Assembly: GCA_026003195.1 (NCBI GenBank)
Contig: BPGU01000002.1
Coordinates: 496,001-560,000, forward strand
Reading direction: 5' to 3'
DNA from: Armatimonadota bacterium
GTDB taxonomy: Bacteria > Armatimonadota > HRBIN16
DNA: 64,000 nt
Under the pieces are notes generated by a model. The model did no database searches. It saw nothing but the letters and a program-made list of their open reading frames with translations, and was not told the DNA's origin. This document shows positions 44,256 through 53,667 of the stretch, piece after piece. The position numbers and the translations under genes are program-made. The number at the start of each line of letters is the position of its first letter. Position 1 is the stretch's first letter.

Positions 44256-44819
44256 CTACTGCGAATCTCCCACGAAAAGCCTTAAAACCTCCACAGTGGA
44301 ACGTAGCCACAGTAAAACCTGCTCCACCTGCTCTCTACTGGGGGGAGGACAATCGGCGGACAGGTCGTGGTGGGCAACGCGATGGTCTACCCATGCCCGG
44401 AAGGGGGCTGTCAGTTGTTCAAAATCTTCTCTGCACCGCCGAAGAACTGCTTGCGGAACGTGCGTGGAACCACTGCCTCCAAGACTATCGAAAAGCCGAT
44501 GCACCTCCCATCGCCGCGCGGGGTCTGTCCCTTGCAATGCGCCCCGGCGGGACAGATACTCGGCATGCGCTTCCAACTCTATCAGCAGTTTCATCAGCGA
44601 GACGGTGCGGTGACGGGGGTTGGCGTCCGCCAATCGGCGAACGGCAAGAGATACCCCTACCAGGTATAGAGCATCTATCCACGAAACCCATTCTGGTTTG
44701 CCGGTAAGATGTTCTCTCAGTTCCGTATACAGTCGGTGCTCTTCCTGCAGCTGTTGCCTTTCGGCTTCCACCAGCTGGAGCCAGCGTCGCCACTTGCGCC
44801 GCTTGCTGAGTTCATCCAT
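44256..44819 (-). CDS. HEPN/AbiU2-like protein in the sbcDC operon
   Basis: A 187-residue helical protein. Residues 1-40 are a charged coiled coil; WIDALYLVGVSLAVRRLAD and RTVSLMKLLIEL are like AbiU2-type HEPN proteins, and the C-terminal part has FRAWVDHRVAHHDLS (140-154) with an R141-x4-H146 pair and the R..AHxD block that forms the RNase site of HEPN domains. HEPN proteins often act as RNases in toxin and antiphage systems. The ATG overlaps the sbcC stop by one base (TGATG), so it is translated with SbcC. No separate antitoxin is seen. HEPN assignment is by motif reading only. Confidence 0.6.
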   Translation of the reverse strand: MDELSKRRKWRRWLQLVEAERQQLQEEHRLYTELREHLTGKPEWVSWIDALYLVGVSLAVRRLADANPRHRTVSLMKLLIELEAHAEYLSRRGALQGTDPARRWEVHRLFDSLGGSGSTHVPQAVLRRCREDFEQLTAPFRAWVDHRVAHHDLSADCPPPSREQVEQVLLWLRSTVEVLRLFVGDSQ

Positions 44820-47797
44820 CAGGTGTCAAACAACCCTCCCCATGCCTGCGAAACCGTTTCAGAAGATTCCGACTTCAGAGAAGGTTCCTCGTCCAGAATA
44901 TCCACACTCGCCAGCAAGTTTACTTCCCGCACGGTGCTACGGTGCTGGCTCGGATGGTATTCCACCTGCAGGCAGCGGTCGGCACCAGCCTGTATCTCTT
45001 CGATGTGCGAGATGATGATAATCTGCTCGAAGCGGTCACGCAGACGGCGCAGCAGCTGCAGGGTATTCTCGCGCCGATCAGCATCTAGCGAGCCGAATAC
45101 CTCGTCCAGAACCAGCAGTCCTAACGGCTGACCACTCCGCTCACAAATCATCTCCGCCATGGCCAGACGTAGGCTGAGATTCACGATATCCTCCTCTCCG
45201 CCGGAGATGATGGGCTTGGGGCGCTCTTCATCATAGAGCGTGAACTCAAATTCTTCGGTAATCTGCAGCTGTGTGTAGCGCCCATCGGTCAGCAGGTTCA
45301 GAAGCTCCCCTGCCCGCTCCTGAAGCTCCGGCACCACCTCGCTGTTTAGCAGGTCGGCAAAGCTGCGCAGCCAGTTGCGCACAGTCTCATCCCGGAGCAC
45401 AGCGCGTTGCAGTTCGCGCAGTTCGCGCAGATGTTCCTGCAGACGTTGCCATTGCTCCTCGAGCGTAACGACCTGCTCCTCTCGTTGCTTGACCCGCTCC
45501 TGCAGCACACGCACCTGCATTTGCGCATCGCGTAAAGCGCTCTCGCAAAGCTCAAACTGGCTCATGACCTGCTGGTACTCCTCCTCGTGATAAGCCAGAT
45601 CCTGTAATTTCTGGCGCGTTTGCTCCAGCTGCTCCCCGGTGGTTTGTATCGCCTTCAGCAGTTCGTTATGGCGTACCTGCAGGTCGTCCAGACGTTTGGC
45701 GACGGCGTGTAAACGCAACGCCTCATCCCACGCCGGCTGCAGGTCGGTCATCTCCTGGCGCAGCTGTTCATGGAGTGTGGCATCGTAGCCAGACGGCAGC
45801 TGCTGCATCTCAGCATCCGCAGTGCGTATGGCCCTCTTCAATTGCTCCAGCGTGCTGCTCAGTTGCTTTACTGCATCCTGCACGCGCGCCATTTCGCTCT
45901 GCCACCGATTGCGACGTTCCTGCCAGACCTGTTTTTCCGCCAGTGCCTGCTGGGCAACGGGCTGCAGTGCTTCCACCTGCTGACGTATCCGCTCATGCTC
46001 TGAAGCATCGTAGGACGAAGCCAGCCGCTCTCGCTGCTGTAACAGATGCTCTATTTGCTCCCGGAGGCTCCGGACCTCCTGAAGCCAGTCATCCCGCTGA
46101 CGTATCTGCTCCTGCAGTCGGGCAAGCTGTTCGCGATACTGCTGGAGGTCGGCGCGCGCTTCCTCCAGGTTTGCCCGGCACTGGTCTATCGCTTCGGTGT
46201 CGCGTTCCGCCTCCGCTTTTCGGCTCAGCGCCGCCTGTAAACGTCTTTCTGCTTCTTGCAGCTCCATTTCAAAGTGCTTCACCACACTGGCGTACTCTTC
46301 GCCCAGGCGGCGGGTGCAGACGGGGCATTCGCCATCGGGTCCCAATGCCTCCACATTCTGGCGACGCTTCTCTATCTCTCGCATCTGCTGCTGGACGCTT
46401 TTCGCTTCGGCGTCTGCGCTGGCGATGGCGCTGGCACGTTGTCTCTCTAAACGCGCCAGCTCCGTTTCCAGATCACGCACGCGCTGTTCTGCTTCGTGTA
46501 CCAGCGTGCTCGTGCGCTGCACCTCTGCCAGGATGCCCTCTGTGGAGGCTATCTGTTGTTCTCTCTGCTGCTTCTGCTCGCCTAAAGAGGTGACCTGAGC
46601 ATCGAGCGCGGACAACTGCTTTTGTACAGCCAGTTTACGACTGTCCATCTGCTCCAGGGTACGACGTAACTCTTCCGCCTGTTTCGCCTTTTCGTTTAGT
46701 TCGTGTACACGTTGTTCTTGTGCATCCAGTTCCTCCTTCTGGCTTTGCAGGCTGGATAACTCCGCCTCGGTTGCCTCGAGCTGCTTCTCCTTTTCCGCTA
46801 ACTGTGCCACCAGGTTTTCCTTGTGCACGCGCAGTTCGGCTCGGCGTTGCTCGTATCGCTGCAGCTCCTCCAGCTGGCGCAATTGCTCGCGCACTTCTTT
46901 GTACCTTTCTCCCTGCGGGCGCAACTCCTCGATGCGCTTTCGCGCCGCCTGTGCTTCGGACAGCTCCTGCTGCAGGCGTCTCCGCTCTTCCTCGCGATTC
47001 TGAATGTTGTTCTGAAGCAGCTGCACCTGCGTTTGCAGGCTGTCGTACGCCGTCTTTTTGGCAACCCACTGTTCAGCCAGAGGTTTCCAGTGCTCCCAGT
47101 GCGCCTTTGCCCTTTCCAACACCTCTTCTGCCTTTTGCAGGTCAGTGAGCGCGCCTTTCAGATCCTCCCGCGCCCGCTCCAGCTGCGCCTTTGCCTCTTC
47201 GGGACTGAGAGATAGCGACTGTTTGCCGCGCAACTCCGAACGACCCTTCGCCAGCTCCTCGTCCATCCACTTCACGCTGCGGGTGACACGCTCCAGCCCC
47301 AGCATCCGCAGCACCTCTTCACGCCGACGCGCCTTGTCGAAATTCAGGAACTCCAGCTCACCCTGCTGCGCGAAGAACGAGGTGAGGAACTGACGATAAG
47401 TCATGCCCCCGAGCAGCCGCTGTACCATACTGTTGACCGCTGTCGTACCGTCCGCAATCGCTTCGCGCTCCGATTGCAGGCGATACAGGCGCGCACCCTG
47501 CGCGGTGCGCTCTATTTCATAGGTCACGCCGCCCAGCGAGAAAGTCAGCACCGCCTTAGGGTTCGTGCCTTTGGCTCTTGGCGAACCGCTATCCAGCAGG
47601 CTCAGGAACAGCGGGCGCACCTCTTCCACCTTGCTGCGCAGTGCGTCCGAGCCGTACAGCGACCAGCAGATTGCCTCCAGCAGGGTACTTTTGCCCGAAC
47701 CGTTTGCGCCGATAATGGCGGTAATACCGTCTCCGAAGGCGAGGTCTAAGTCGATGTATTGTCGAAAATGGGAGAGCTGTAAACGGTGCAACTTCAT
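44819..47797 (-). CDS. sbcC: SbcC/Rad50-type DNA repair ATPase
   Basis: A 992-residue SMC-like protein. Walker A GANGSGKST at residues 30-38; two long coiled coils rich in Glu, Gln and Arg; the zinc hook CPVC at 491-494; ABC signature ISGGEEDIVNLSLRLAMAE near 861; Walker B LGLLVLDEVFGSLD and the switch His in IIISHIEEI. With SbcD it forms the nuclease that opens DNA ends, hairpins and protein-blocked ends. The ATG overlaps the sbcD stop by four bases, and the HEPN gene follows with a one-base overlap. Confidence 0.95.
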   Translation of the reverse strand: MKLHRLQLSHFRQYIDLDLAFGDGITAIIGANGSGKSTLLEAICWSLYGSDALRSKVEEVRPLFLSLLDSGSPRAKGTNPKAVLTFSLGGVTYEIERTAQGARLYRLQSEREAIADGTTAVNSMVQRLLGGMTYRQFLTSFFAQQGELEFLNFDKARRREEVLRMLGLERVTRSVKWMDEELAKGRSELRGKQSLSLSPEEAKAQLERAREDLKGALTDLQKAEEVLERAKAHWEHWKPLAEQWVAKKTAYDSLQTQVQLLQNNIQNREEERRRLQQELSEAQAARKRIEELRPQGERYKEVREQLRQLEELQRYEQRRAELRVHKENLVAQLAEKEKQLEATEAELSSLQSQKEELDAQEQRVHELNEKAKQAEELRRTLEQMDSRKLAVQKQLSALDAQVTSLGEQKQQREQQIASTEGILAEVQRTSTLVHEAEQRVRDLETELARLERQRASAIASADAEAKSVQQQMREIEKRRQNVEALGPDGECPVCTRRLGEEYASVVKHFEMELQEAERRLQAALSRKAEAERDTEAIDQCRANLEEARADLQQYREQLARLQEQIRQRDDWLQEVRSLREQIEHLLQQRERLASSYDASEHERIRQQVEALQPVAQQALAEKQVWQERRNRWQSEMARVQDAVKQLSSTLEQLKRAIRTADAEMQQLPSGYDATLHEQLRQEMTDLQPAWDEALRLHAVAKRLDDLQVRHNELLKAIQTTGEQLEQTRQKLQDLAYHEEEYQQVMSQFELCESALRDAQMQVRVLQERVKQREEQVVTLEEQWQRLQEHLRELRELQRAVLRDETVRNWLRSFADLLNSEVVPELQERAGELLNLLTDGRYTQLQITEEFEFTLYDEERPKPIISGGEEDIVNLSLRLAMAEMICERSGQPLGLLVLDEVFGSLDADRRENTLQLLRRLRDRFEQIIIISHIEEIQAGADRCLQVEYHPSQHRSTVREVNLLASVDILDEEPSLKSESSETVSQAWGGLFDT

Positions 47798-48969
47798 ACG
47801 GATACCACCTCACCGACTGCGCCCAGAGCCTGCAGTCCACGCGATATAACCTCTTCGGGGCTGAGTTCTGCAGGCAGTTCTTCTTTGTGTTCTTCGACAA
47901 ACTGTCGCCATCGTTCCTCGATGGGTTGCACACCACCTGCTTGCGTTTGCTGTCCCCCCACAGAGGGCAGTGCACGAGGAGCCGCGCGAAAATCCACCTG
48001 TACATGGAAAGCGTCTGCCATACCCTCCACAATGGCGCGATGTGCTCTGGCTCGCTCGGCGTAGGGCAGGTTCAGGACACGTACCCGCACCAGTGCATTG
48101 GCAATCTCTTCGTGTTCCGCTTCCGCCAGCACTTTCTCTATCACCTCTTGCGTAGAGCCACACTGCGAGGCATCCACATCGGGCAGGCTGATCACCCGGC
48201 GCGTGGGGACCGTTCGGTGACGAATCGCGGGATGCTTGCCCTTTTCTATCTCCACCCACAACCATCCCTTCTCGCGGTTCTCGTTCCAGATGTTGGTGGT
48301 GGTGAACTCCGTAGCCCCGGAATAGGCGGCGTTGTGGCTCACCTTGCGGAAGTCGTGATAGTCGCCCAGCGCGATATAGTCCCATCGCTCATCCAGCACA
48401 CGCGACATCGGCAAGAAGAAGGGGGTGTATTCCTGAGTGAACATGCCCTGCAGCACACCATGCACCGCAAGGATGTTAAAGCGAAACCGTCCATCAGGTT
48501 CGGGCTGCAGGTTCTCCTCTATCAGCCTGGACGTGCCGGCTGCAGGCACGCACATCACCGACGTCTCCAGCTCGGGCAGCTGTACCCGTTCCGGCATGCC
48601 GTATACCGCCTTGATGCCGGGGATCTCCTCAAACAGAGGAAAGACCGCACTGCTTTCGCGCGTGCGGGGGGTGTCGTGATTGCCCCCCAAAAGGATGAGC
48701 GGCTTGCCGCCGCGTGTCTCTTGCACCGTGCGCAACACCCGAAACGCCCGCCGAAGCGACCAGATGCTCGGCACTTTCTTATCAAAGAGATCGCCGGTGA
48801 TCAACACGAGGTCAGGAGACGCCTCCTGGATTGCCTTCATGGCATGAGCAAAGGCGTGATAGACATCGGCTTCGCGCTGGTTCACGCCGGTTTTCGGGTC
48901 TTCCTTGGACAGGGAACGATACCCCAGGTGGGTATCGCTGATATGGGCAATGGTCAACACCTGTGCCAT
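47794..48969 (-). CDS. sbcD: SbcD/Mre11-type DNA nuclease
   Basis: A 391-residue calcineurin-like phosphoesterase. All metal motifs are present: AHISDTHLGY, ITGDLFDKK, LGGNHDTPRTR, AVHGVLQG and IALGDYHDFRKV. The C-terminal 130 residues form the capping and Rad50-binding part, with a Pro/Gln-rich linker (SVGGQQTQAGG). It is the exo- and endonuclease partner of SbcC. The ATG comes two bases after the stop of the upstream conserved protein, and its stop overlaps sbcC, so all four genes are one operon. Confidence 0.94.
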   Translation of the reverse strand: MAQVLTIAHISDTHLGYRSLSKEDPKTGVNQREADVYHAFAHAMKAIQEASPDLVLITGDLFDKKVPSIWSLRRAFRVLRTVQETRGGKPLILLGGNHDTPRTRESSAVFPLFEEIPGIKAVYGMPERVQLPELETSVMCVPAAGTSRLIEENLQPEPDGRFRFNILAVHGVLQGMFTQEYTPFFLPMSRVLDERWDYIALGDYHDFRKVSHNAAYSGATEFTTTNIWNENREKGWLWVEIEKGKHPAIRHRTVPTRRVISLPDVDASQCGSTQEVIEKVLAEAEHEEIANALVRVRVLNLPYAERARAHRAIVEGMADAFHVQVDFRAAPRALPSVGGQQTQAGGVQPIEERWRQFVEEHKEELPAELSPEEVISRGLQALGAVGEVVSV

Positions 48970-48970
48970 A

Positions 48971-49894
48971 CTACTTCGCCTCCAGAGCGTCCACGATCAG
49001 TCGGTGCAGGGAGGGGATGCTCACCTGGTGGTCTACCCGCAGATTGAACCCCCTTCCCCCTAACGACGTCGGACGCTGCACAATATTTTTGGATGGGCGG
49101 TAGAAGTAGTCGTTCAGACCACGTCGTATATCGAAATTCGCCGTGGTAATCGGGTGCACCGGATAGCCCAGATTGCGAGCGATGCTCAACGCTTTCAGAA
49201 ACACCTCCGGTCCAATCACTGCCGAGCCGAAATTGAGGTAGCATCCCTCCTTCATTTGCGCCACGCTAAGGCAGAAAATCTTGAAATCTGTATAAGTTGC
49301 AAGACCTGTTCTTGCACCATCACAGGTGGGATGCTGGTGGATGATGTCGGTGCCGATAGCCACATGCACCGTTGCCGGTACGCCCAGGCGATAGGCGTTT
49401 GCAAGGATACTATACTCCTGATAGGGCAGATCGTGCTCGACTATCCATCGTCCAATCGCAGTGCCCATACCCTCTTCGGCATAGTGATTGATGGCTTCGT
49501 TCATGAAGCGTCCGGTCTCCTCCGCCATGCCAAAAGTGCCATCCTCAATGCTTCGAGGCACATATTCGCTGGTTTCGCCGATCAGCGCCATCTCGAAATC
49601 GTGGATAGATACCGCGCCGTTCATCGCCAGATGGGTGATGACCCCTCGCTTCACCAGATCAATGATGAGCAACGACAGTCCACTTTTCACTACGTGTCCT
49701 CCCATCATGACGATGACCTGCTTTTTGCTCTTTGCCGCCTGTATCACGCGCTTCGCCAGCTGCAAAAACTGCCGATTTTGCCACACGGGGAAGTCGCGTG
49801 TGTCGGCGATGAAATCCGACCGTTTGACCAGATTGTGACGCTCGGCAATAGGATAGGTTTTGATTCTGGACAGGTCAATCCTGGCTCTTTCCAT
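48971..49894 (-). CDS. conserved protein with deoxyhypusine-synthase-like features
   Basis: A 307-residue protein with VIVMMGGHVVKSGLSLLIID, LVKRGVITHLAMNGAVSIHD and, later, VPATVHVAIGTDIIHQHP and LNFGSAVIGPEVFLKAL. The order of a glycine-rich strand, D-L-hydrophobic-RG and N-G-A-x2-IHDFE is like the NAD-binding fold of deoxyhypusine/homospermidine synthases, but the catalytic lysine region is not recognised. No transmembrane part. First gene of the operon with sbcD, sbcC and the HEPN gene; one base separates its stop from the sbcD ATG. Function unassigned. Confidence 0.55.
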   Translation of the reverse strand: MERARIDLSRIKTYPIAERHNLVKRSDFIADTRDFPVWQNRQFLQLAKRVIQAAKSKKQVIVMMGGHVVKSGLSLLIIDLVKRGVITHLAMNGAVSIHDFEMALIGETSEYVPRSIEDGTFGMAEETGRFMNEAINHYAEEGMGTAIGRWIVEHDLPYQEYSILANAYRLGVPATVHVAIGTDIIHQHPTCDGARTGLATYTDFKIFCLSVAQMKEGCYLNFGSAVIGPEVFLKALSIARNLGYPVHPITTANFDIRRGLNDYFYRPSKNIVQRPTSLGGRGFNLRVDHQVSIPSLHRLIVDALEAK

Positions 49895-49961
49895 CTGGGT
49901 CTACCTCTTTTCTCGCTCGGGATAGAGTGCGCGATCGTGGTTGGTATCTACAAAACCCGTT

Positions 49962-50027
49962 CCTGTCCCCTTTTTGCCACAGGGAAGAGGAGAATAGCCC
50001 CCCTCTCCCTGCGGGAGAGGGGACAGG
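49962..50027. repeat. nested hairpins downstream of the sugar isomerase-like gene
   Basis: Inner stem CCCCTCTCCC (50000-50009) / GGGAGAGGGG (50013-50022) lies inside an outer pair CCTGTCCCC (49962-49970) / GGGGACAGG (50019-50027); the two compete for the same bases. There is no T tract on the minus strand, so a terminator is uncertain. A related imperfect hairpin lies at about 5190-5217. Confidence 0.5.
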
Positions 50028-50046
50028 AAAGAGACGGCGAAACCGC

Positions 50047-51504
50047 CTACCCTTCGCTCCAGAACGGCGGCTCCGGTGTCCAGAAGCCCGAAGTCGCATC
50101 GGGTGCGTACACATCCATACCGAAGTAATTGCCCAGTGCCTCCCACAGCACATCGCCGACGGAACCGAGCGTCATCGCCACGTGGTGCGGGAAGTGCCGG
50201 CACAGCACATCCCGGTAGAATCGCTGCAGTCCCGGGATGCGGCACCATCCATACGCCCCAAAGGTTTTGGCGCGATTCTCTTCTATGGTACCCTGTGCCA
50301 GAGCCGCCTTCCACTCGCCGTCTGCGCTCTGCGTGATACGGCACAAGGTCACCGGTCCCTCCTTGACCTCGAACTCAATGACGCCGGTAGCGTTCTCGCG
50401 CCCAGTAGAGGCTGCGATAATCTCCTGCACGCCGATACGCGGAGGCGTTTTGGCAAATGTGGTCGGATACACTCCGCAATGCCACAGGTTCGCCAGCTCG
50501 GGGTCCTCGTTGTGCAGGTTGTTCCAGTCGGCAAGAGTAGCAGGTGCCCCAGATGCCAGCAGCGCAGCGTGCATGGACAGCGTGCCCATAATGTCCGACT
50601 CGCAAGCGCAGGGGATGCCCCGGTCGCCCAGTCGGCTCATGGTCGTACAGGTGCAGATGCCCAGGTTCATCTGGATAGATGTCCAGCACTGGATTGCCAG
50701 CGCGTCCAGTCCCTTTTCTTCGATAAAGCGCTCCACAAACAGCTCAAAGCGCGCCATCTTGTTGAGCACCTCAGCGGGCACACCTTTCGCATCGGCGTAC
50801 TGGGCAATCTGCTGCATCTTCTGCTGCACCTCTGCGCTGTCGGGGCTCATTCTCTGCACGGCAGCGACCGCTTCCGACAGGTCCAGGGTGACCACAGTTG
50901 GTCCCAAACGCTGAAGCATCTTTTCGTCATAGCGACAGGTCCAGAAGGCGTCCGGGCGGGCACCAATCTGCCCATATCGCGCCTTGCGGATACCGTTGAC
51001 CACGCGGCACACGGCGGCAAAGCGCAAGATATCCTTCCGAAACGCCTCTTCGCGGGGAAACAGGATGGGCACTCGCCCTACCGTGTAGTCCACACCCAGC
51101 TGGCGCAACGCTTCGCCGATGGAAAGCAGTCCGCAGAACGAGTCGCGACGTGGGGTGCTTGGGGTCAGCACCTCCTCTTCCTGGCATCCGAAGATGTAAA
51201 TCGGTACGTTCAGGTCGGCAGTTTTTACTGCAGCCGCCACGCCCTGCTCATCGCCGAAGTTCACCGCCGCAACCACGATGCCGTCCACCGCGCGTTCACG
51301 GAACAGCTTGCCCGCGATGTACGCCTCCTTCAGCGTCTCCACGCAACCCAGCTTGGTCATGCTCTCATCGGGCACCACGACCTCGATGCCCACTTCGCGC
51401 ATTGCAGCAATGGTCTCGTGGCGCATCTTCGCGGCGAGCTCGTCGCTAAAGAAACCGCGGTTGGCGGCAATCAGTCCAAGTTTTACGGGTGGAAATTGCA
51501 CCAT
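50047..51504 (-). CDS. L-fucose/L-arabinose isomerase-like sugar isomerase family protein
   Basis: A 485-residue protein with the plan of the FucI/AraA superfamily: an N-terminal Rossmann-like domain (VKLGLIAANRGFFSDELA, then VDGIVVAAVNFGDEQG, PIYIFGCQEEEV), a central part with DALAIQCWTSIQMNLGIC and PCACESDIMGTLSMHAALL, where Glu and Asp are the likely metal ligands, and a C-terminal domain with HHVAMTLGSVGDVL containing a conserved His. It probably interconverts an aldose and ketose. Its exact substrate is unclear. ATG at 51504 follows GGGAGG; it is divergent from mrp. Confidence 0.72.
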   Translation of the reverse strand: MVQFPPVKLGLIAANRGFFSDELAAKMRHETIAAMREVGIEVVVPDESMTKLGCVETLKEAYIAGKLFRERAVDGIVVAAVNFGDEQGVAAAVKTADLNVPIYIFGCQEEEVLTPSTPRRDSFCGLLSIGEALRQLGVDYTVGRVPILFPREEAFRKDILRFAAVCRVVNGIRKARYGQIGARPDAFWTCRYDEKMLQRLGPTVVTLDLSEAVAAVQRMSPDSAEVQQKMQQIAQYADAKGVPAEVLNKMARFELFVERFIEEKGLDALAIQCWTSIQMNLGICTCTTMSRLGDRGIPCACESDIMGTLSMHAALLASGAPATLADWNNLHNEDPELANLWHCGVYPTTFAKTPPRIGVQEIIAASTGRENATGVIEFEVKEGPVTLCRITQSADGEWKAALAQGTIEENRAKTFGAYGWCRIPGLQRFYRDVLCRHFPHHVAMTLGSVGDVLWEALGNYFGMDVYAPDATSGFWTPEPPFWSEG

Positions 51505-51593
51505 TCTGGAATCCTCCCTTCCCACCAGTGTGGAATTTGCACTCTGTCATTATGCTTCGCCTGTGTCGCTCGTTTTCCTGCTTCGTCACGCAC

Positions 51594-51622
51594 TTGCCTT
51601 CCTGAGCGCTTCGGGGTACAAT
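51594..51622 (+). promoter_or_regulatory. promoter of mrp-nfo
   Basis: TTGCCT (51594-51599), 17-bp spacer, TACAAT (51617-51622), giving a leader of about 57 nt before the mrp ATG. Confidence 0.6.
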
Positions 51623-51685
51623 GCTTTCGAGCAGGCAAGTGTTTGTCCCTGCGTCAAAGCTTCGAAAGCCAAAGGAGTTCCGACA

Positions 51686-52798
51686 ATGAGCGACTACACC
51701 GTCACGGAGCAACAGGTTCTGGACGCGCTGCGTTCGGTCGTAGACCCTGATTTGCATCGGGACATCGTTAGTCTCGGGTTCGTCAAAGACATCCAGATAT
51801 GCGATGGCAACGTCGCCTTTCAGATAGAACTCACCACCCCCGCCTGCCCCGTCAAGGACCTGATGAAATCACAAGCCACCCAGGTGGTGCTGCAGATTCC
51901 TGGGGTGAAATCGGTCAACGTGGAGATGACGGCGAATGTACGCTCCCGACAGATAGGTGCGGAAGACCTGCTGCAGGGAGTAAGGCATGTGATAGCGGTC
52001 GCCAGCGGCAAAGGAGGGGTGGGTAAAAGCACTGTAGCGGTCAACCTTGCCGTCGCGCTGGCACAGCTGGGAGCGAAAGTAGGTTTGCTGGATGCGGATG
52101 TGTATGGTCCCTCGGTGCCTTTGTTGATGGGCACGCGCGAAACCCCACCGGTTATCAACGACAAAATTATCCCCGTGGAACGGTATGGTGTGCAGATGAT
52201 GTCGCTGGGGTTCCTGCTACCCGATGAGCACGCAGTGATCTGGCGCGGTCCGATGGTTGCGGGCACAGTGAGGCAGCTGCTGACCGATGTGCAATGGGGA
52301 GAGAAAGACTACCTGATTGTAGACCTGCCCCCCGGAACAGGCGACGCCTCCATCACGCTCTCGCAGTCGGTACCTATCACCGGCGTCGTCATCGTGATGA
52401 CCCCGCAAGATGTCGCTTTTACCATCGCTGGCAAGGCAGTAGCCATGTTCCGCAAACTGGAAGAAGGCTTAGGGCGTCCGATACCCATACTGGGTATCAT
52501 CGAAAACATGTCCGGCTTTGTCTGCCCGCACTGCGGCCATTTCACCTCTGTCTTCGCCGGCAGAGGTGCCCCATACGCAGCGGAAAGACTGGAGGTGCCG
52601 TTCCTCGGCGCTATCCCGCTCGACCCGAACATCTCTCTCAGTGGAGATGAAGGTGTGCCTGCTGTAGTAGCGCATCCCGAGTCGGCACAGGCGAAAGCTT
52701 TCCGGGACATCGCCCAAGCACTGGCAGCACAGTGTAGCATTCACAGTATGGCAGACCCCACTCTCTTGAGGCAGATTCCCGTGATCCGGAGGAGTTAA
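51686..52798 (+). CDS. mrp: Mrp/ApbC-type iron-sulfur cluster carrier ATPase
   Basis: A 370-residue protein. Residues 1-85 are a MIP18/DUF59 domain (VLDALRSVVDPDLHRDIVSL, TTPACPVKD). The rest is a ParA-like NTPase: SGKGGVGKST at about 108-117, LLDADVYGPSVP, LIVDLPPGTGDASI, and the cluster-binding pair CPHC at about 281-284. It carries and delivers Fe-S clusters to apoproteins in the cytoplasm. ATG at 51686 follows AAAGGAG. It is followed eight bases later by the endonuclease IV gene, its probable operon partner. Confidence 0.94.
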   Translation: MSDYTVTEQQVLDALRSVVDPDLHRDIVSLGFVKDIQICDGNVAFQIELTTPACPVKDLMKSQATQVVLQIPGVKSVNVEMTANVRSRQIGAEDLLQGVRHVIAVASGKGGVGKSTVAVNLAVALAQLGAKVGLLDADVYGPSVPLLMGTRETPPVINDKIIPVERYGVQMMSLGFLLPDEHAVIWRGPMVAGTVRQLLTDVQWGEKDYLIVDLPPGTGDASITLSQSVPITGVVIVMTPQDVAFTIAGKAVAMFRKLEEGLGRPIPILGIIENMSGFVCPHCGHFTSVFAGRGAPYAAERLEVPFLGAIPLDPNISLSGDEGVPAVVAHPESAQAKAFRDIAQALAAQCSIHSMADPTLLRQIPVIRRS

Positions 52799-52806
52799 GG
52801 TCACCG

Positions 52807-53667
52807 ATGTCGCACCACACACGTTTGCTGGGCGCACACATGCCTACAACAGGCGGGCTACACAAGGCGATTACATCCGGGTATGAGATAGGATGTACCG
52901 CAGTGCAGTTGTTTACCGCCAGCCCGCGCCAGTGGCGTACGCGCCCTCTTTCCGAAGAGGAGATTGCCGCTTTTGCTCAAGCCCGTGAGGAAACGGGCAT
53001 CAGCACAGTCATCTCGCATGACTCTTATCTGATTAACCTTGCTGCGCCCAACGAGGAGGTCCTGCAGCGCAGCCGCGAAGCCTTTCTGGAGGAGCTGCAC
53101 CGGGCAGAAGCGCTGAATATCCCGTGGGTCGTGACACACATGGGTTCGTATCTCGACTCTTCGGAGGAAGCGGGGTTGACGGTTCTGGGGGAAAGTGTGC
53201 GCTTGCTTTTGCGACAAACCGAAGGGATGCGCGCAGGCATCGCACTGGAGACCACCGCCGGTCAGGGCACCAACCTGGGCTACCGCTTCGAACATCTGGC
53301 CCGTGTGATCGACATGGCAGGCGGCTCGGAGCGTATCGGCGTCTGTTTCGATACCTGTCATGTGTTCGTAGCAGGATATGACGTCCGCACTCCAGAGACG
53401 CTGTCCGCCACGCTGGAGGAGTTTGACAGGATTATCGGTCTCGACCGACTGAAAGTCATCCACGTCAACGATGCGAAGAAGCCGCTGGGCAGCCGGGTGG
53501 ACCGACATGAGCATATCGGCGAAGGCGAGCTGGGGCTCGAAACTTTCCGTATCTTACTGCACGAACGGCGTGTGGCGCATGTGCCGGTGATTCTCGAAAC
53601 GCCAGACCCCGAAAAGATGCATCCCATCAACTTACAACGACTAAAAGCGTTGCTCAACGGCTCGTAG
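52807..53667 (+). CDS. nfo: endonuclease IV (AP endonuclease)
   Basis: A 286-residue zinc-dependent TIM-barrel endonuclease that cuts at abasic sites. Seen: LLGAHMPTTGGLHKAI (His ligand), VQLFTASPRQW, VISHDSYLINLAAP (His), WVVTHMGSY (His), ALETTAGQG (Glu), GVCFDTCHVFVAGYD (Asp, His), HVNDAKKPLGSRVDRHEHIG and ILETPDP. All nine usual zinc ligands seem present. The first gene of the transcript is mrp, eight bases upstream. Confidence 0.95.
   Translation: MSHHTRLLGAHMPTTGGLHKAITSGYEIGCTAVQLFTASPRQWRTRPLSEEEIAAFAQAREETGISTVISHDSYLINLAAPNEEVLQRSREAFLEELHRAEALNIPWVVTHMGSYLDSSEEAGLTVLGESVRLLLRQTEGMRAGIALETTAGQGTNLGYRFEHLARVIDMAGGSERIGVCFDTCHVFVAGYDVRTPETLSATLEEFDRIIGLDRLKVIHVNDAKKPLGSRVDRHEHIGEGELGLETFRILLHERRVAHVPVILETPDPEKMHPINLQRLKALLNGS

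Noticed and set aside
49927-51750. 607-codon + strand frame opposite the sugar isomerase-like gene
   Set aside because: It covers intergenic hairpins and the mrp start in another frame; no family similarity.
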